From assembly GCF_958298935.1 (NCBI RefSeq), contig NC_084923.1, positions 20,188,501 to 20,252,500 on the forward strand: a stretch of 64,000 nucleotides of DNA, in the 5' to 3' direction. Below are positions 10,431-21,136 of the stretch, piece by piece (position 1 is the first letter of the stretch; each line of letters opens with the position of its first letter). Under the pieces are notes generated by a model. It ran no database searches, was not told the origin of the DNA, and worked only from the letters and a program-made list of their open reading frames with translations. This DNA is from Phragmites australis. Its lineage: Eukaryota > Streptophyta > Magnoliopsida > Poales > Poaceae. A program made the translations under genes and the position numbers.

Positions 10431-11400
10431 ACCACTACTTTAGATGCACTTTTTATCTATAGTCTATACCATCAGCTACATTAATGACAAGTGGGATATG
10501 ATCTTACATGTGAATAACACAATCTGGTGATATAAATAAAAAGTACATATAAAGTGATGGTATATATGAAATTTTTCCTACGGAAGAAAGATGTTGTTTG
10601 GTTGGCAAATACAAATGCAAACATTAATGGTATTAGAAGACACTATGAAAGGTAACAATGTAATGGAATACAACCTTTCTTTGGTTCATGTCGGTAATGC
10701 AAACATAAATGGCATTCGAGCCCTAAGAACCACTGGAACAACACACACCTCAAGAAGAAGTTGCTCATGGTGGAGGTGGTGAGCTGCTGTCGACACCATT
10801 GGCCCTGTGCAAGTCTCTCTTCGTTGACACCGCCAGCTTGCCAGGGAGAACCATGAGCTAGCTGACACACTGACGAGCCCCTCCCCTCTTCGCCCTGTAC
10901 CGATGAAGCAGTGCCCTAACCCGCGCCGATCCGGATGGCCTCGATGCTGCAAATGACCAGATCCCGTGGTGACAGCTCTGGCCCATCATCCCTGATCGCG
11001 AGCAGCTCCGGTGGCAAGCCCTCTTCCCCTTTCTCTCATAGATCCCGACGGTGGCCACTATGCCCTCGTTGATCTACATCGTCGTGCCCTATGCGTGCTC
11101 GTTGATCCATGCTATCGTCGCTCCATTAATCCATTCAGCATACGAGCTCCAACGGTGGGATCTCACGAGATCTTCAGTCATCAGCAACGGCGTGGAGACC
11201 GGATCTAGAGAATGTCAGGGGGGGTATGAGAGATCAGATCTGGAGGAGGAGGAAAAGAGAAGGTAGTGGCAACTTAAGGGAGAATTGGGCGAGGAGGTGG
11301 TGGTGGGGATAGGTGGCCGTCAAGGAGGTAGCGATGGCAATGAGTATTAGTAGAGAAGATTGGTATGGAGGCGATAACGCTCGGGTGGGAACGGTATCAA
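10431..11400. other. Intergenic stretch, no supportable gene
   Basis: It contains an imperfect repeat of a word around ATGCAAACATTAATGG (about 10615 and 10697) and a GC-rich part (10790-11260) with short overlapping frames lacking domain signals. I assign no gene. Confidence 0.4.
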
Positions 11401-12760
11401 ATTTCTATAGTACGATATCTGATTATAGGGAGTTGATTATTGAGAAATAAGTTAAAATATGTCTTGGTTTACTTGTGATGAGTGATTGACATTGATATTG
11501 TTTTGGTTTGATGATCTTTGATTTTGCATGAGTTTTGATGTGATTTGAATGGATTTAGAATTTCATTTGAGCATATTGATTATGGAAAAACTGGAATAGA
11601 GTTGGAGATATGTGTTTGTTTATCTCATTGTGTGCAGGTGATGGATGTAACTTGACGGTTGACGATGGGATAATCGAGGCCAAGCAGAGTGCTTGGTGCC
11701 GGACAATCAAGAAGACCGGACGAAGTCAAAAGTGATCCTAGTTGAACATGTGAAGGTTAAGCAAAGCATGGAAGACGGATGAAGATGGCATATTAACAAA
11801 GTCAAGTGAAGGAGATACCGATGCAAGTGATAAGGTGGCCCGAGGGATCAGAAGTAGGAGAGACTTGCTGACAATCAAGATCATAAAACGGAGTACACAC
11901 GTCGACATCAGAGCGCTTGCTTAAGGTATAAACAAGTAGGGAGTCACGCTTTGAGAAACGCGTTAGAGTTTTACGGTTTGGTCTTAAAACTGTAGGAGGA
12001 CTAGAGGAGTACGTGGCAGCGAAGCTTGCATTGAGGCAAAGCTAAGTCGTGAAAGCATCGTGGGTGTCCGATGAATCGAAAAGAAAATAGACTAAAACAC
12101 CCTTGGTGGTAGGTAGGAGTATATTACAAGATATATGTATTTTGACAAAATGCTAGAAAATTTAGAGGTCAAGTTTACTATGCTTATAAATAGAGGAGTA
12201 TAGCTATGAGAGGAGATGAATCAGCTATTTTGAGCCTCTTGTGCCATTCATATGATAACCTTATGGTAGGGTTTTAGAGCAGAGAAAGATGGTTGTTTAG
12301 TTTATGTATTAGGCGAGAGTTTTGTGAGGATTTTTTTAATTTGGTTAAAATAGGACTGATCTCTGCTGTAATAAAATTTATTTTCTTCATGTTATTATAC
12401 TCACCTCTTCTAGTTTCTCTCTATTGTTTCCCTTGTATGTTTGCAAGTTTTTGTTTTCCGGATTTGATTTTCGAGCTAAAATTTTAGCACATTGTGAGGT
12501 CATTTTTCTTGTTTTCAGAGGCATAAAATTCACATACACACGTTTATATGATGTGATCTTGAATTCACTTACCTTTAGATAATTAATTTGAAAGCTTCGT
12601 TGCTTGGTGTTTATTTTTTCTTATTTTTTTGCAAGTTATGATCTTTCAAGTGCTAAGACGAAGACCGGACAAAGACCTATGGTTTATATACCATTTGTGG
12701 AATCGTGTTATTTCGATTTTTTTTAAAAACTTATCTCTATTTTTTTCTTTCACTTAAGTT
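11400..12760 (+). mobile_element. Degenerate LTR-like retrotransposon debris
   Basis: The sequence has the look of a long retrotransposon LTR: a TATA box (CTTATAAATAGAGG, about 12183), a downstream T-rich untranslated stretch, and a repeated phrase AAGACCGGAC (about 11712 and about 12661). No gag or pol motifs and no paired LTR were found, so borders and family are unknown. Confidence 0.3.
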
Positions 12761-13244
12761 TTCAAATAGGTTAAATAATTTAAATAGTAAAAGACCATCG
12801 ATTTTATAAAATCCAATCGCCAATCTCATTCTTCCGATTACAAAGAGAGCTGAAACAAACAATAAAAATAGGACATGTTAATCAAATCGTGTTACAGTAT
12901 CCCCAACAAACACTACCTAAGTTTTAGCGGAGACGGCGCCGGCGTCCCACCGATAAAACGTCCACCCGCCCCGACGGCTCTCCACCGCCGTCGGGCGCCA
13001 GCGAAACCCTATACGTGCAGTCCGGGCCTCAGCCCGTCGGACCGCATGCGCCTGCGGCGAAGACGTCGGTGTGGTGGGACATCGACAAATGGTGGGCTGT
13101 GCCCCGCGGCCGCTGCGACCCTCACCGCGTCGCCCACAACGTCATCGCCGCGCTCGCCGCGGCGGGCATCGCCGCCTACGGCGACGCCGTCCGTCCTGCA
13201 AGCCCTCTCCGCCACCGGCATCTGCCTCACCCACGTCCCCTCTG

Positions 13245-13362
13245 GTACAGTATCGACCCCCCCCCCCCCCCCTTCTCTCTCTCGCCGCCTGATCAGAGCG
13301 CGCTGTTAATCTTATCGAATCTGCGCTACTAATCAAATTCTCTTCCCCCTAACAATCGGTAG
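13245..13362 (+). other. Intron of NYN pseudogene
   Basis: GT at 13245 and AG at 13361-13362 bound a 118-bp intron that rejoins the NYN domain in phase (Gly-Ser-Lys-Asp). A textbook branch-point TACTAAT sits at 13327-13333. The intron also holds a long C homopolymer near 13257-13272. Confidence 0.75.
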
Positions 13363-13701
13363 GGAGCAAGGACACAAGTGACAAGAGGATGCTCGTCGAC
13401 ATGTTGTACTGGACATTCGACAACCCTCCGCTGGGCAATTACTTGCTCATCTCAGGCGATCGGGACTTCTCTGATCTCCTTAATAGTCTTAGGATGAAGC
13501 GCTACGATATCCTACTAATGCGACCTTCGAACGCATCATCCCAAGCACTTGCTGCTGCAGCTAAGAGGGTTTGGCTCTGGGAAAGCCTTGCGGCTGGAGA
13601 GGCGCTGCTACCAGAGTCGCCGCGTGCAAGTAGTGTGTTGCGAGCTGAATGTGAATGATAAGGGTGATGGTAATTTAAAGGCAGTTAATAGTGAATATAG
13701 A

Positions 13702-15045
13702 CTGAAGCCGCTTCAAAAGTATGTAAATAAGGTAAGTGGTGCATCTAATCCCGCAGGAAATCAAGATCGATTGGAGTCTGTTGGTGGAGTTTCTGGAAGT
13801 TCTACAGGAAGCACAGCAAGTGAGCTCGACCAGTCTTCTGTTCCATCATCGTCATCAAGTTTTGATTCACCCGAAAAGGTGGATACCTCAATTCCGCTGG
13901 AAACTCCGACTTTGTCCAAGTCATCAGATCAGAAACCTGTGTTGTCTACTCAATTGCAACAAGTGGAAGCAACACAAAAGCCCATCCTTGGTGAGAAGCC
14001 TACCACATCAACTGAATGTGTGGCAAGAAATGGGACTCTTGATTTTGGTGGTAGTAAAAGACATTATAAGCAAACATATCAGAAAATAAGATATTCTGAG
14101 GCACAAAATGAGCTTCATTCTGAGTTTGGAATAGGTGACAATAATGGAAAGGTAGCCAAGCGACATAGAGTGAAGCCACTTCAGAAGTATGTAAAGAAGA
14201 CAGACATCACATTTAGTTCTGCAGCAATCAAGTTGATTCAGGTAGAGTTCCTGAATGCCCTATAGGAAGCACTTCAAGTGAGCTAGATAGATCTTCAGTT
14301 TCTTCATCATCAAGTTCCGAGACACTGAGACACTGCACGTAGCAAAAGCGGATAACTCGATTCAGCCAGAAACTTCTACTTTGTTTCATTCATCAGCTCG
14401 AAAATCTGTAGCATCTGCTCATTTGCATCAAGTGAAAGCACCACATGATTCCATCCTTGGTAAGAAGCCTAGCGTATCAGTCAAGCATCCTTCAATAAGC
14501 GGAACTCATGATTCCATCATTACTACCGTCCATTATCATCCAGCATATCAGCAATCCCAATCTTCTGAAGCACAGAACAAGCTTCGGTGTTACTCTAATA
14601 TGGGTGATAATTGTGGGAAGTTAGGCAATGAACACAACAAGCTCAATCCGTATGAAGTGTATGAAAAAAAGATTGATATTTCATCTGCTTCAGCAAGCAA
14701 TGAAATAGATCCAGTTAGTGGATTTCTTGATAATCCTAAAGGAAGCATTTTGGGCCATCCAAGTCAATCTATGTCAGCATCGTCAAGCTCTAAACCACTT
14801 GAGAGTGCAAAGGTAAATCAGTCAAACCTGCTGAGAAATCCTCCTTTCTCCCTGTCATCAGCTCATAAACCTGTAATGACTGATCATTTGCATCAAGAGG
14901 GAGCAGCAGCCATTTTTGGTAAGGAGGCTAGCACATCAGTCCTGTGCAGAGCCAAAAATGGAACTTTTGTTTTTGGTGTTAGTAGTGGCCATTATCATCC
15001 AACATATCAGCAAACCTAGTATTCCCTGCTACCAGAACAACATAA
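13702..15045 (+). repeat. 468-bp tandem repeats inside NYN pseudogene
   Basis: Three diverged units start near 13702, 14170 and 14638. Each opens with a KPLQKYV-type motif (third copy LNPYEVY), passes a Ser-rich stretch, then a QKPVLSTQLQQVE-like block (SARKSVASAHLHQVK, SAHKPVMTDHLHQEG) and a HYHPTYQQ-like block. Unit 2 carries the most frameshifts. The repeat lies between the NYN domain and the C-terminal conserved region. Confidence 0.8.
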
Positions 15046-16254
15046 TTCAGGTATTCCTCATCCTCGTAGCGTATGTGGTCATTCTCAGTCAATAAATTCA
15101 CAAAGAGGCAGCTCTGCTCCGCCATCAGCAGGACATAATGGTATTTATTCTGCACAAATACAAGAATGGTCCAGTGGCTCAACTTTTCAAGGTTTGGATG
15201 TTTGCCGTGTTATCAATAGACTAAAAATTTCTATGTGCTCTTAAGGAACTGGTAAGGCCAAGCCACCTTTCCAAGGTGCAGCTGCTATTGATCACTCTAG
15301 TTATCCTCAAAGTGGCCAACTTCTGTCAAGTGATTATACTTGTATAGCTGCGCACCCACGCAACCTATCCAGTGACATGCAAAATCCTGGATACTGTGGA
15401 GGAGCCAGGATATCCGCCAAATTCTTCTGAGCCTGAAGGTACTATAGGACATATATTACATTCGTTGGACATACTGAAGGCTGAAAAGATATTCCCTACA
15501 TAATCGGATATTGCAGATTGTATATGTTGCGGAGAGATGAATTTAACAAGGTTTGATGTTAAAGAAGGCTCTTGAACTTGCCATCCGACATGAAGCTGTC
15601 GTTATGAAGAAGTTACTAAACGATATGCCGCTATTTGTTGCAAAAGATGAGAGCCTCTAAAAATGTGTTCATAAGTACTTATCATCCACCGATGGCCATT
15701 CAGCAATAAAAAATTCTCACTCAAGGTCAGGCTTTATAACTTCTGGTTTGTGTTAGCCATTTCATCTTTTATTCCCGTACGTGGTTTCATGTCTGCATCT
15801 CCTTTGCTGGTAGGTACCAAGCTCCAACAATCTTGAAGAAATCATGCTTACAACACTGTGCCTTTGGCGATGTTCTCCAGGTTTTGCATATTGCAATTGT
15901 TACTAAGAAGTGGCTTGTGCCTCATTCTTCAGGGTGGCAGCCACTGTTCTTAAAGGCTTAAACACAATAGTGGTTATTGCAGAAGCTCAGTCTTGATTCT
16001 TTCCCTATCCTCATATTGAATGGATATTTGATGCACCGGTTAGTCCACAAAATGTCTTGAAAAGCTACATTCATCTGAAGGTGTTTTTGGATGTCGCTTT
16101 ATGCTTGCCCGATGTTGTACCGTAAGCAATAAGATGCCACCAAAGTAGTTTAGAGCTGGAGTAATATGTCAATCTCAAGGCAAGTTTTGTATCCCAGACA
16201 AGAGGTCTGTGGATATCCTGCTGGTTTTGATTCAAACAGTACGGAGCAACACAG

Positions 16255-16255
16255 G

Positions 16256-16286
<31 letters not shown>

Positions 16287-16290
16287 AACA
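16255..16290 (+). repeat. TC/CA microsatellite
   Basis: A run of CT dinucleotides is followed by CA dinucleotides in the region after the NYN pseudogene. Confidence 0.9.
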
Positions 16291-16299
16291 CACGTCTCC

Positions 16300-17290
16300 T
16301 AGCAACTTTATTTTATCATGTGATCTGCAAGATAAAGGGCTTGTATTTTTCCTCCTAGTCGTGGTGCGGCAATTGCTGCGGTTGAATTTAGAGTTTAAAA
16401 GGCCATGCGTCTCTTGGTTGTTTGCAGAGCTCCATGCTTTGTTGATATTCCCTCACCAAGTGGCAATGTTCTGAGGCTCAGCTTGTACAGCATGAGAGGC
16501 TGCTACTAGACTAGCTCTTGAATAAGTAGACTAGCTCTTGAATAAGTATTGATACTGTTGCCGTTTCAGATAGTGTCGTCTGAGTTTGTAATACCTCGGT
16601 TATGTACGGTGTCCAGTTTCTAGCTAGTGGGGTAGCTCAGTAATAGTTGTTACTATTTGGTTTGAAGCAAGTGTCTGAGACGCAGTCAGAACTCAGGATG
16701 ATTCTCCTGGTCCTAGATCGATATTCTCAAGAGCTTGTCAGTATCCATAAATGGATCTATGAGTTCTCTCTTTCTTGCCATACTAGAGCTGGTGGATTGT
16801 GGGGCTCTACTAGTGGCTCTCATGCCATCACTTAGCTTAGGTGTTGGGTGGTTTCGCATTGTAATGGCTGAAAGTTCTCTGGTACACTTTACTGGTGAAA
16901 GATCTCTGATACACTTTCCTCGTGTGTCAGTTTGTCGCTGATGTTCCATGTGCCGAAACAGGATCCACACAGCACTACGAGCACACCAATGTTATCGTGG
17001 CAGTTTTTGGCGAGACTGATTAGCAATTTGGATCAGCAGCTTCCAGCTACAAGCAAGGCACCACACCGCTCGACATGACAATCTTTTAAATTATATATAT
17101 AAATAAGAAAGACGAAGCGGCTAGTCGGACAGAAAATCAGAAGAATTACAGACGAAAACCCTGCTGCTCAAGCCTAAACAAATCTACCGGCAAGTAATCC
17201 TTGGAGGGACGGATGGTATCTGCAACAAGACGCAGCGCTGAAGAAGCTCAACCAAGATCACTGACCACATCAATGTTCATCATGTGTTGT
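16300..17290. other. Intergenic stretch between NYN pseudogene and GeBP gene
   Basis: It includes a 20-bp direct duplication (TAGACTAGCTCTTGAATAAG, 16508 and 16528). The right part probably includes the 3' untranslated region of the minus-strand GeBP-like gene. No further gene is supported. Confidence 0.45.
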
Positions 17291-18394
17291 TCATGCCCCC
17301 TGCCGTGGCTGCGGTGCGGATCTGAGCTCCTCCAGCGCCGCCCTCGCCTGGTCCTGCAGCAGGTCGATCCGCCGAAGGTACACCTCCAGCTCCAGGATCC
17401 GCTGCTGCCTCCACTTCTCCCCTTCCATTGGCACTCCCGAGATCGCAGGCGGCGGCTCCAGCCCCGGCAGTGGCGCGGTGCTGCCGCCGATGCTCAGCAT
17501 CGCGCGGACCATCTCCTTGAACAGCGCCGCCAGGATGGGGTTCTCGGCGGTGCCGGCTGCGGCTGTTGCTGCCGCCGCTGACAGCACGGTCGGCAGCCCA
17601 GCAGGGTCCATGCTGAGGCTGCCGTCCATGGCCGTCTGGGGGGATGACGGGAGCGCCTCCTGGGTCATCACGGGCATGGGCGCCGGTGGCAGCGCGACCG
17701 CCTCGCCCGCGTCACCGGGGAAGTCGCCCGTGCGCCTGCGGCGGCCGCGGCGCGACCTGGAGGAGGAGGACTTGACCTCCCCGTTGGCGTTGGCGGCTGC
17801 TGCTGCTGCTGCGGCGGCGTCGATGGCGAGGGCGTCGTTGCCGTTGCCCTCGTCGTCGGAGTCGCGGCCGTGCTTGTCTGAGGCGGGGCGCCAGATGGTG
17901 CGGGCGATCTCGAAGATGGCCTGCTCGTGCGGCGAGCGGAAGGAGAAGCTGGCGCCGGAGACGCGGAGGCGGTCGACGCAGTTGCGATACTTGCGCTTGA
18001 GGCGGCGGAGCTTCTCCACGAGCTGGCTCTTGGTGAACCCCATCTGGAGGCGCTGCCGCATGTCCTCGTAGAAGGGGGTCGTGTCGTACTGGTGCGACGC
18101 GAACGCGGTGCCGCGCTGCGCCGTGAACTCCGCGAAAGCGCGCAGGATCACGATCTCGTCCTCGTCCGTCCACAGGCGCTGGAACAGCGGGCGCCGCTCC
18201 CCGGACCCGGCAGCCGTGGTGGGAGCGGCGGCGGGGGCGGCGGAGGAGAAGGCGGCGTTGGGGTTGGGGTCGACCGGGAAGTCGATGTCGTCGGAGTCGC
18301 CGTTACCGTAGGCGTCGGCGTCGGCGTCGGGGAAGGAGGAGGAGACCATGGCGCCGGCGCCGGCGGCGGAGGGGTCGTCTACCGTGGGGAACAT
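17291..18394 (-). CDS. GeBP/STOREKEEPER-like (DUF573) transcription factor
   Basis: This intact single-exon gene encodes 367 residues. Residues about 71-169 form the DUF573 DNA-binding domain: RLWTDEDEIVILRAFAEF, then GFTKSQLVEKLRRLKRKYRN, then SPHEQAIFEIARTIW. A basic stretch (residues 213-221, SRRGRRRR) is a likely nuclear signal. The N-terminus is Asp/Ala-rich, and an alanine run follows the domain. The C-terminal helix (about 328-358, ILELEVYLRRIDLLQDQ) has the spacing of the family's leucine-zipper-like dimerisation segment. Family members are nuclear; Arabidopsis GeBP binds the GLABROUS1 enhancer and some members act in cytokinin response. The first ATG is used; Met16 is a weaker alternative. 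High GC and no introns fit the family in grasses. The exact member is not assigned. Confidence 0.9.
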   Translation of the reverse strand: MFPTVDDPSAAGAGAMVSSSFPDADADAYGNGDSDDIDFPVDPNPNAAFSSAAPAAAPTTAAGSGERRPLFQRLWTDEDEIVILRAFAEFTAQRGTAFASHQYDTTPFYEDMRQRLQMGFTKSQLVEKLRRLKRKYRNCVDRLRVSGASFSFRSPHEQAIFEIARTIWRPASDKHGRDSDDEGNGNDALAIDAAAAAAAAANANGEVKSSSSRSRRGRRRRTGDFPGDAGEAVALPPAPMPVMTQEALPSSPQTAMDGSLSMDPAGLPTVLSAAAATAAAGTAENPILAALFKEMVRAMLSIGGSTAPLPGLEPPPAISGVPMEGEKWRQQRILELEVYLRRIDLLQDQARAALEELRSAPQPRQGA

Positions 18395-18449
18395 TAGATC
18401 GGATCGGGGTCGGAGATGGGGACTTGGGCTCGAGTCGGGGTTAGGGTTG

Positions 18450-18550
18450 GGGGTTTTCCGCTGGATTGGGTTCGACCGCTCGGCTGGTGGGGTTTTCCGC
18501 TGGATTGGGTTCGACCGCTCGGGTGGTGGGTTTTTCCGCTGGATTAGGCG
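18450..18550. repeat. 39-bp tandem repeat upstream of GeBP gene
   Basis: About 2.6 copies of a 39-bp unit (core TTTTCCGCTGGATTGGG, at 18454, 18493 and about 18532) lie 55-155 bp upstream of the start codon, in the likely 5' untranslated region or core promoter. The first two copies are almost identical. Confidence 0.9.
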
Positions 18551-18659
18551 GACCGGGGTTAGATCGCCCCGTCGGGTCCGTCCTTCCCGTGGCCGTGAGT
18601 GTGCTGCGCCACAACTGAAGGTGGGCCCATTTCGTAGAGCTAGGCATCTGTAACGCGGG

Positions 18660-19390
18660 TTGAGATCGGGGGACCTCGGTTACACTTTAACCAAAACAGA
18701 AAGAGATAAGAAGAACAGTACAGGGAAAAAAAACTAGAAAAACTACTTTCCAACCTGAACTTTGGCCTCGGCCCGATTTTCCGTCTTGATTGCAGCCTTT
18801 TGTTAGGATATATAGAGTTTTATAATTGAATGTGCATCCGTTTCGATCTTGAGTTTTTAGTACTATCTATACGAAGCAGAATCTCTTATAAAACTAAACT
18901 ATGTTAGTTTTATAATTTGTTAAGATTTTATTTTATCTCGGGTTTTTAGTACTATGTATACGGAGCAGAACCTCTTATTATAGAACAGAAATGAAAAAAA
19001 GATGAAGATTTTTCTCTATATTGTGTCTCCTTTGTGTAATTGTTTTCTTGAAAGATCTCTGAATTACATCCGGTAGTAGTGGTTCTTTAACATGTTGTCA
19101 GCATGAAACTCTCCTGAAGACCAAACTAGCGGAACGAATCTACCTACGATCGATCTGTACTGCATTGATATCGTCGTCAAGCGGGTAGGTCATAACCTAG
19201 TATATATGCCCTACGCGACATGAATCTGTTCACAAGAATTGCAAGGTACGATCACATTAGATCAATTTGTATCGCTACTGTTTTTGCATTGCAAACGATA
19301 TACATGCAGTACTCACAATAAATAGTAGATCTAAATACCGAACAATAGCATCAGATCTAAAGCATCGCAATGAACATGTCGTATTGATCT
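18660..19390. other. Upstream region of GeBP gene, AT-rich
   Basis: It contains an imperfect direct repeat (GAGTTTTTAGTACTATCTAT at about 18851, GGGTTTTTAGTACTATGTAT at about 18950). The word TGTTAGGATATATAGAG near 18803 weakly resembles the start of the copia LTR at 27708, so part of this may be the lost 5' LTR of that element. Not proven. Confidence 0.35.
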
Positions 19391-20801
19391 GGTGGGGCCA
19401 GTAGCCACCACTGCATCGCTAGCAAACAGTCGGGCCGCCGCCAGCAAGTGGCTACCATTGCGTCACTGCTGCACGCGCCGTCGCACCCCTGATGCATGCG
19501 TTGTCGTGCCCTACTGTCAGCCGAAGACATACCTTGGTCCTTGTGCCCGCCACTCGCCTTCGCACGTCATCACTAGAAGCCTGCCGCACGCAGATGCTTA
19601 GCCAGCCGAGCAGCACCCCGCCCGAAGTCGCCTTCATGTAGCCCACCACAACCTGCGCTGTTGCTCACCTCCACTCTGCGTGGCTGCCTTAAGCACCCAA
19701 GCCGGCACAGTGCTGCGGTGGCCATCGCACACCCCCTACCGAGGCCATACTAGCAACACGCCGTCGCATTGGCACACTTGATCGCCTCTCGTCATTGCTG
19801 TCGGCAAGAAGCCGCTCCCCACTGCGATTCCACTCGGATCCGCTCGCCTCCAATAGCGCACGGTCGAAGCCAGTTGCGTCTCCACCTTTGGCCTTGATTC
19901 GGCCTGCATGACAAAGCGTCGCTGCCCTCTGCTTGCAGCCAACCTGTTCTTCGGTGCCGTGCTGCCATTGGCCAGCACGCCCATCGGTTACCTCACACTG
20001 CCTGAAGCGACGCCAGCACATCTGTGCCACCCGAAGCGACGCCACCACGTGCCACGCTAGCTGCTTGTAGCACGCCTTCGGACACGTCGTCGTCTACCCG
20101 TACGCACCGCCGCCGCCGGTTTGCCTGTATGCGTTGTCTCCGCTCGCAGGTCGGCACTGCCGATCTCCGTCGCCATGCAGGTGGCCAAACCCACTCCATG
20201 TGAATTTGGTTGTGGTGGGCTCAGTAGCCGCTGCCGCCACACATGGCCACCCCGGCCAAAACGTCGTCTTGGCCGACGTCGCATCGCACAGTCACTGCGC
20301 ACCGCCGGCCGCCGCTATGAAGGAACTGGGTGGTGGCTAGTATTTGGAAAACCCTAACCACCCCTTGTATATAAGGCGAGTGGGTCAAATAGGCTAGGTT
20401 GGCCCAAGCTAGCAGGACGGCCCAATAGGGATGAAAACCGGCTGAAATAGAAAAGAAAAGAAAGAAGAGGGCATGCGGTTGTATTTTTGCAAATTAAACA
20501 CTGTAGTTTCTAAATTTGCAAATTCTGGAATTTTGTGTATAAACCCTAGGGCTTTGCAGAAATCCCGAAAGTACTTTTTCTTGTATAAAAGTACCTCTAG
20601 AATTTGAATTTTGTATCTGTTTGAGTAATTATGCAGTATTTATTTCTATGTTATTATTACTATTTAAATTGCCTATTATGCGTTTAAATTCAGTAAAATT
20701 CATATAATAGCATAGAAAATATCAAAAAATTTGCAGCAATCCTATTTAGCAACACGATGCAACTTTACTAGTAGTAATACTTACGTCATTTGAATACATA
20801 A
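19390..20801 (+). other. GC-rich then AT-rich stretch, probable copia leader
   Basis: About 950 bp of GC-rich sequence with CGCCG-type words and a TATA-like TTGTATATAAGG (about 20366) are followed by AT-rich DNA leading straight into the copia gag start at 20802. No frame here has a recognisable domain. I interpret it as the untranslated leader of the decayed copia element. Confidence 0.35.
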
Positions 20802-21136
20802 ATGGTTGGCATCACGAACAAGGAGTTTGCTGGGCCAAGTGCAGATGGCCATAACTATCTCACTTGAGCGCCGGATGTCCGAGTTGTACTTAGAGCGAAA
20901 AGGCTTCGCGTTACCATTGGTATAGGAATAAGTAGTGCAATAGTTCCCACAGAGGGTGAGAATGATCATACACTTCATTTTCTCTGTCACCATCACTCCC
21001 CTATTTTGAAGGATGAGTACATGATAATGACCAGCACTAAGGCACTATAGGACGTACTACAGGAGCAATTTGAGTGCCTTAAGTACACCATCAAGCCTCT
21101 TGCAGAGCACGAATGAGTCTGACTCCGTTTCCAGGA
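20802..21136 (+). pseudogene. Copia gag fragment, 5' part
   Basis: It starts at ATG 20802 and reads KEFAGPSADGHNYLT, then a TGA where the family has Trp, then DVRVVLRAK, and after frame changes HHSPILKDEY and a RFQD ending. This is the N-terminal Gag pattern of a common grass copia family (hydrophobic NYLTW-type motif). The frame is cut by the solo LTR right after the codons for Phe-Gln-Asp. Confidence 0.8.

Larger units (their letters stand above)
12928..16170 (+). pseudogene. NYN-domain (MARF1/limkain-b1-like) pseudogene
   Basis: Exon 1 (to 13244) and exon 2 (from 13363) encode an NYN ribonuclease-like domain: TSVWWDID, then AYGDAV, then NYLLISGDRDFSD, then VWLWESL. The acidic residues of the WWDID and SGDRDFSD motifs, expected of the PIN-like fold, are present. 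A variable region holds repeats built around KPLQKYV. A C-terminal region near 15430-15700 (ILKAEKIFP, MPLFVAKDE) and 15815-15960 (QAPTILKKSCLQH) matches the plant family. It is broken: no ATG in the exon 1 frame back to a stop at 12925, a frameshift after AYGDAV, a frame change near 13620-13660, several more in the repeats, and stops near 15500, 15657 and 15958. Intact relatives are thought to act in RNA control. Confidence 0.75.

Noticed and set aside
11400..12760. Complete solo LTR
   Set aside because: LTR style is present but neither TG/CA borders nor a duplication could be fixed.
17478..18397. Plus-strand frames of 156-197 codons over the GeBP gene
   Set aside because: They are antisense shadows; the minus strand has the recognisable DUF573 domain.
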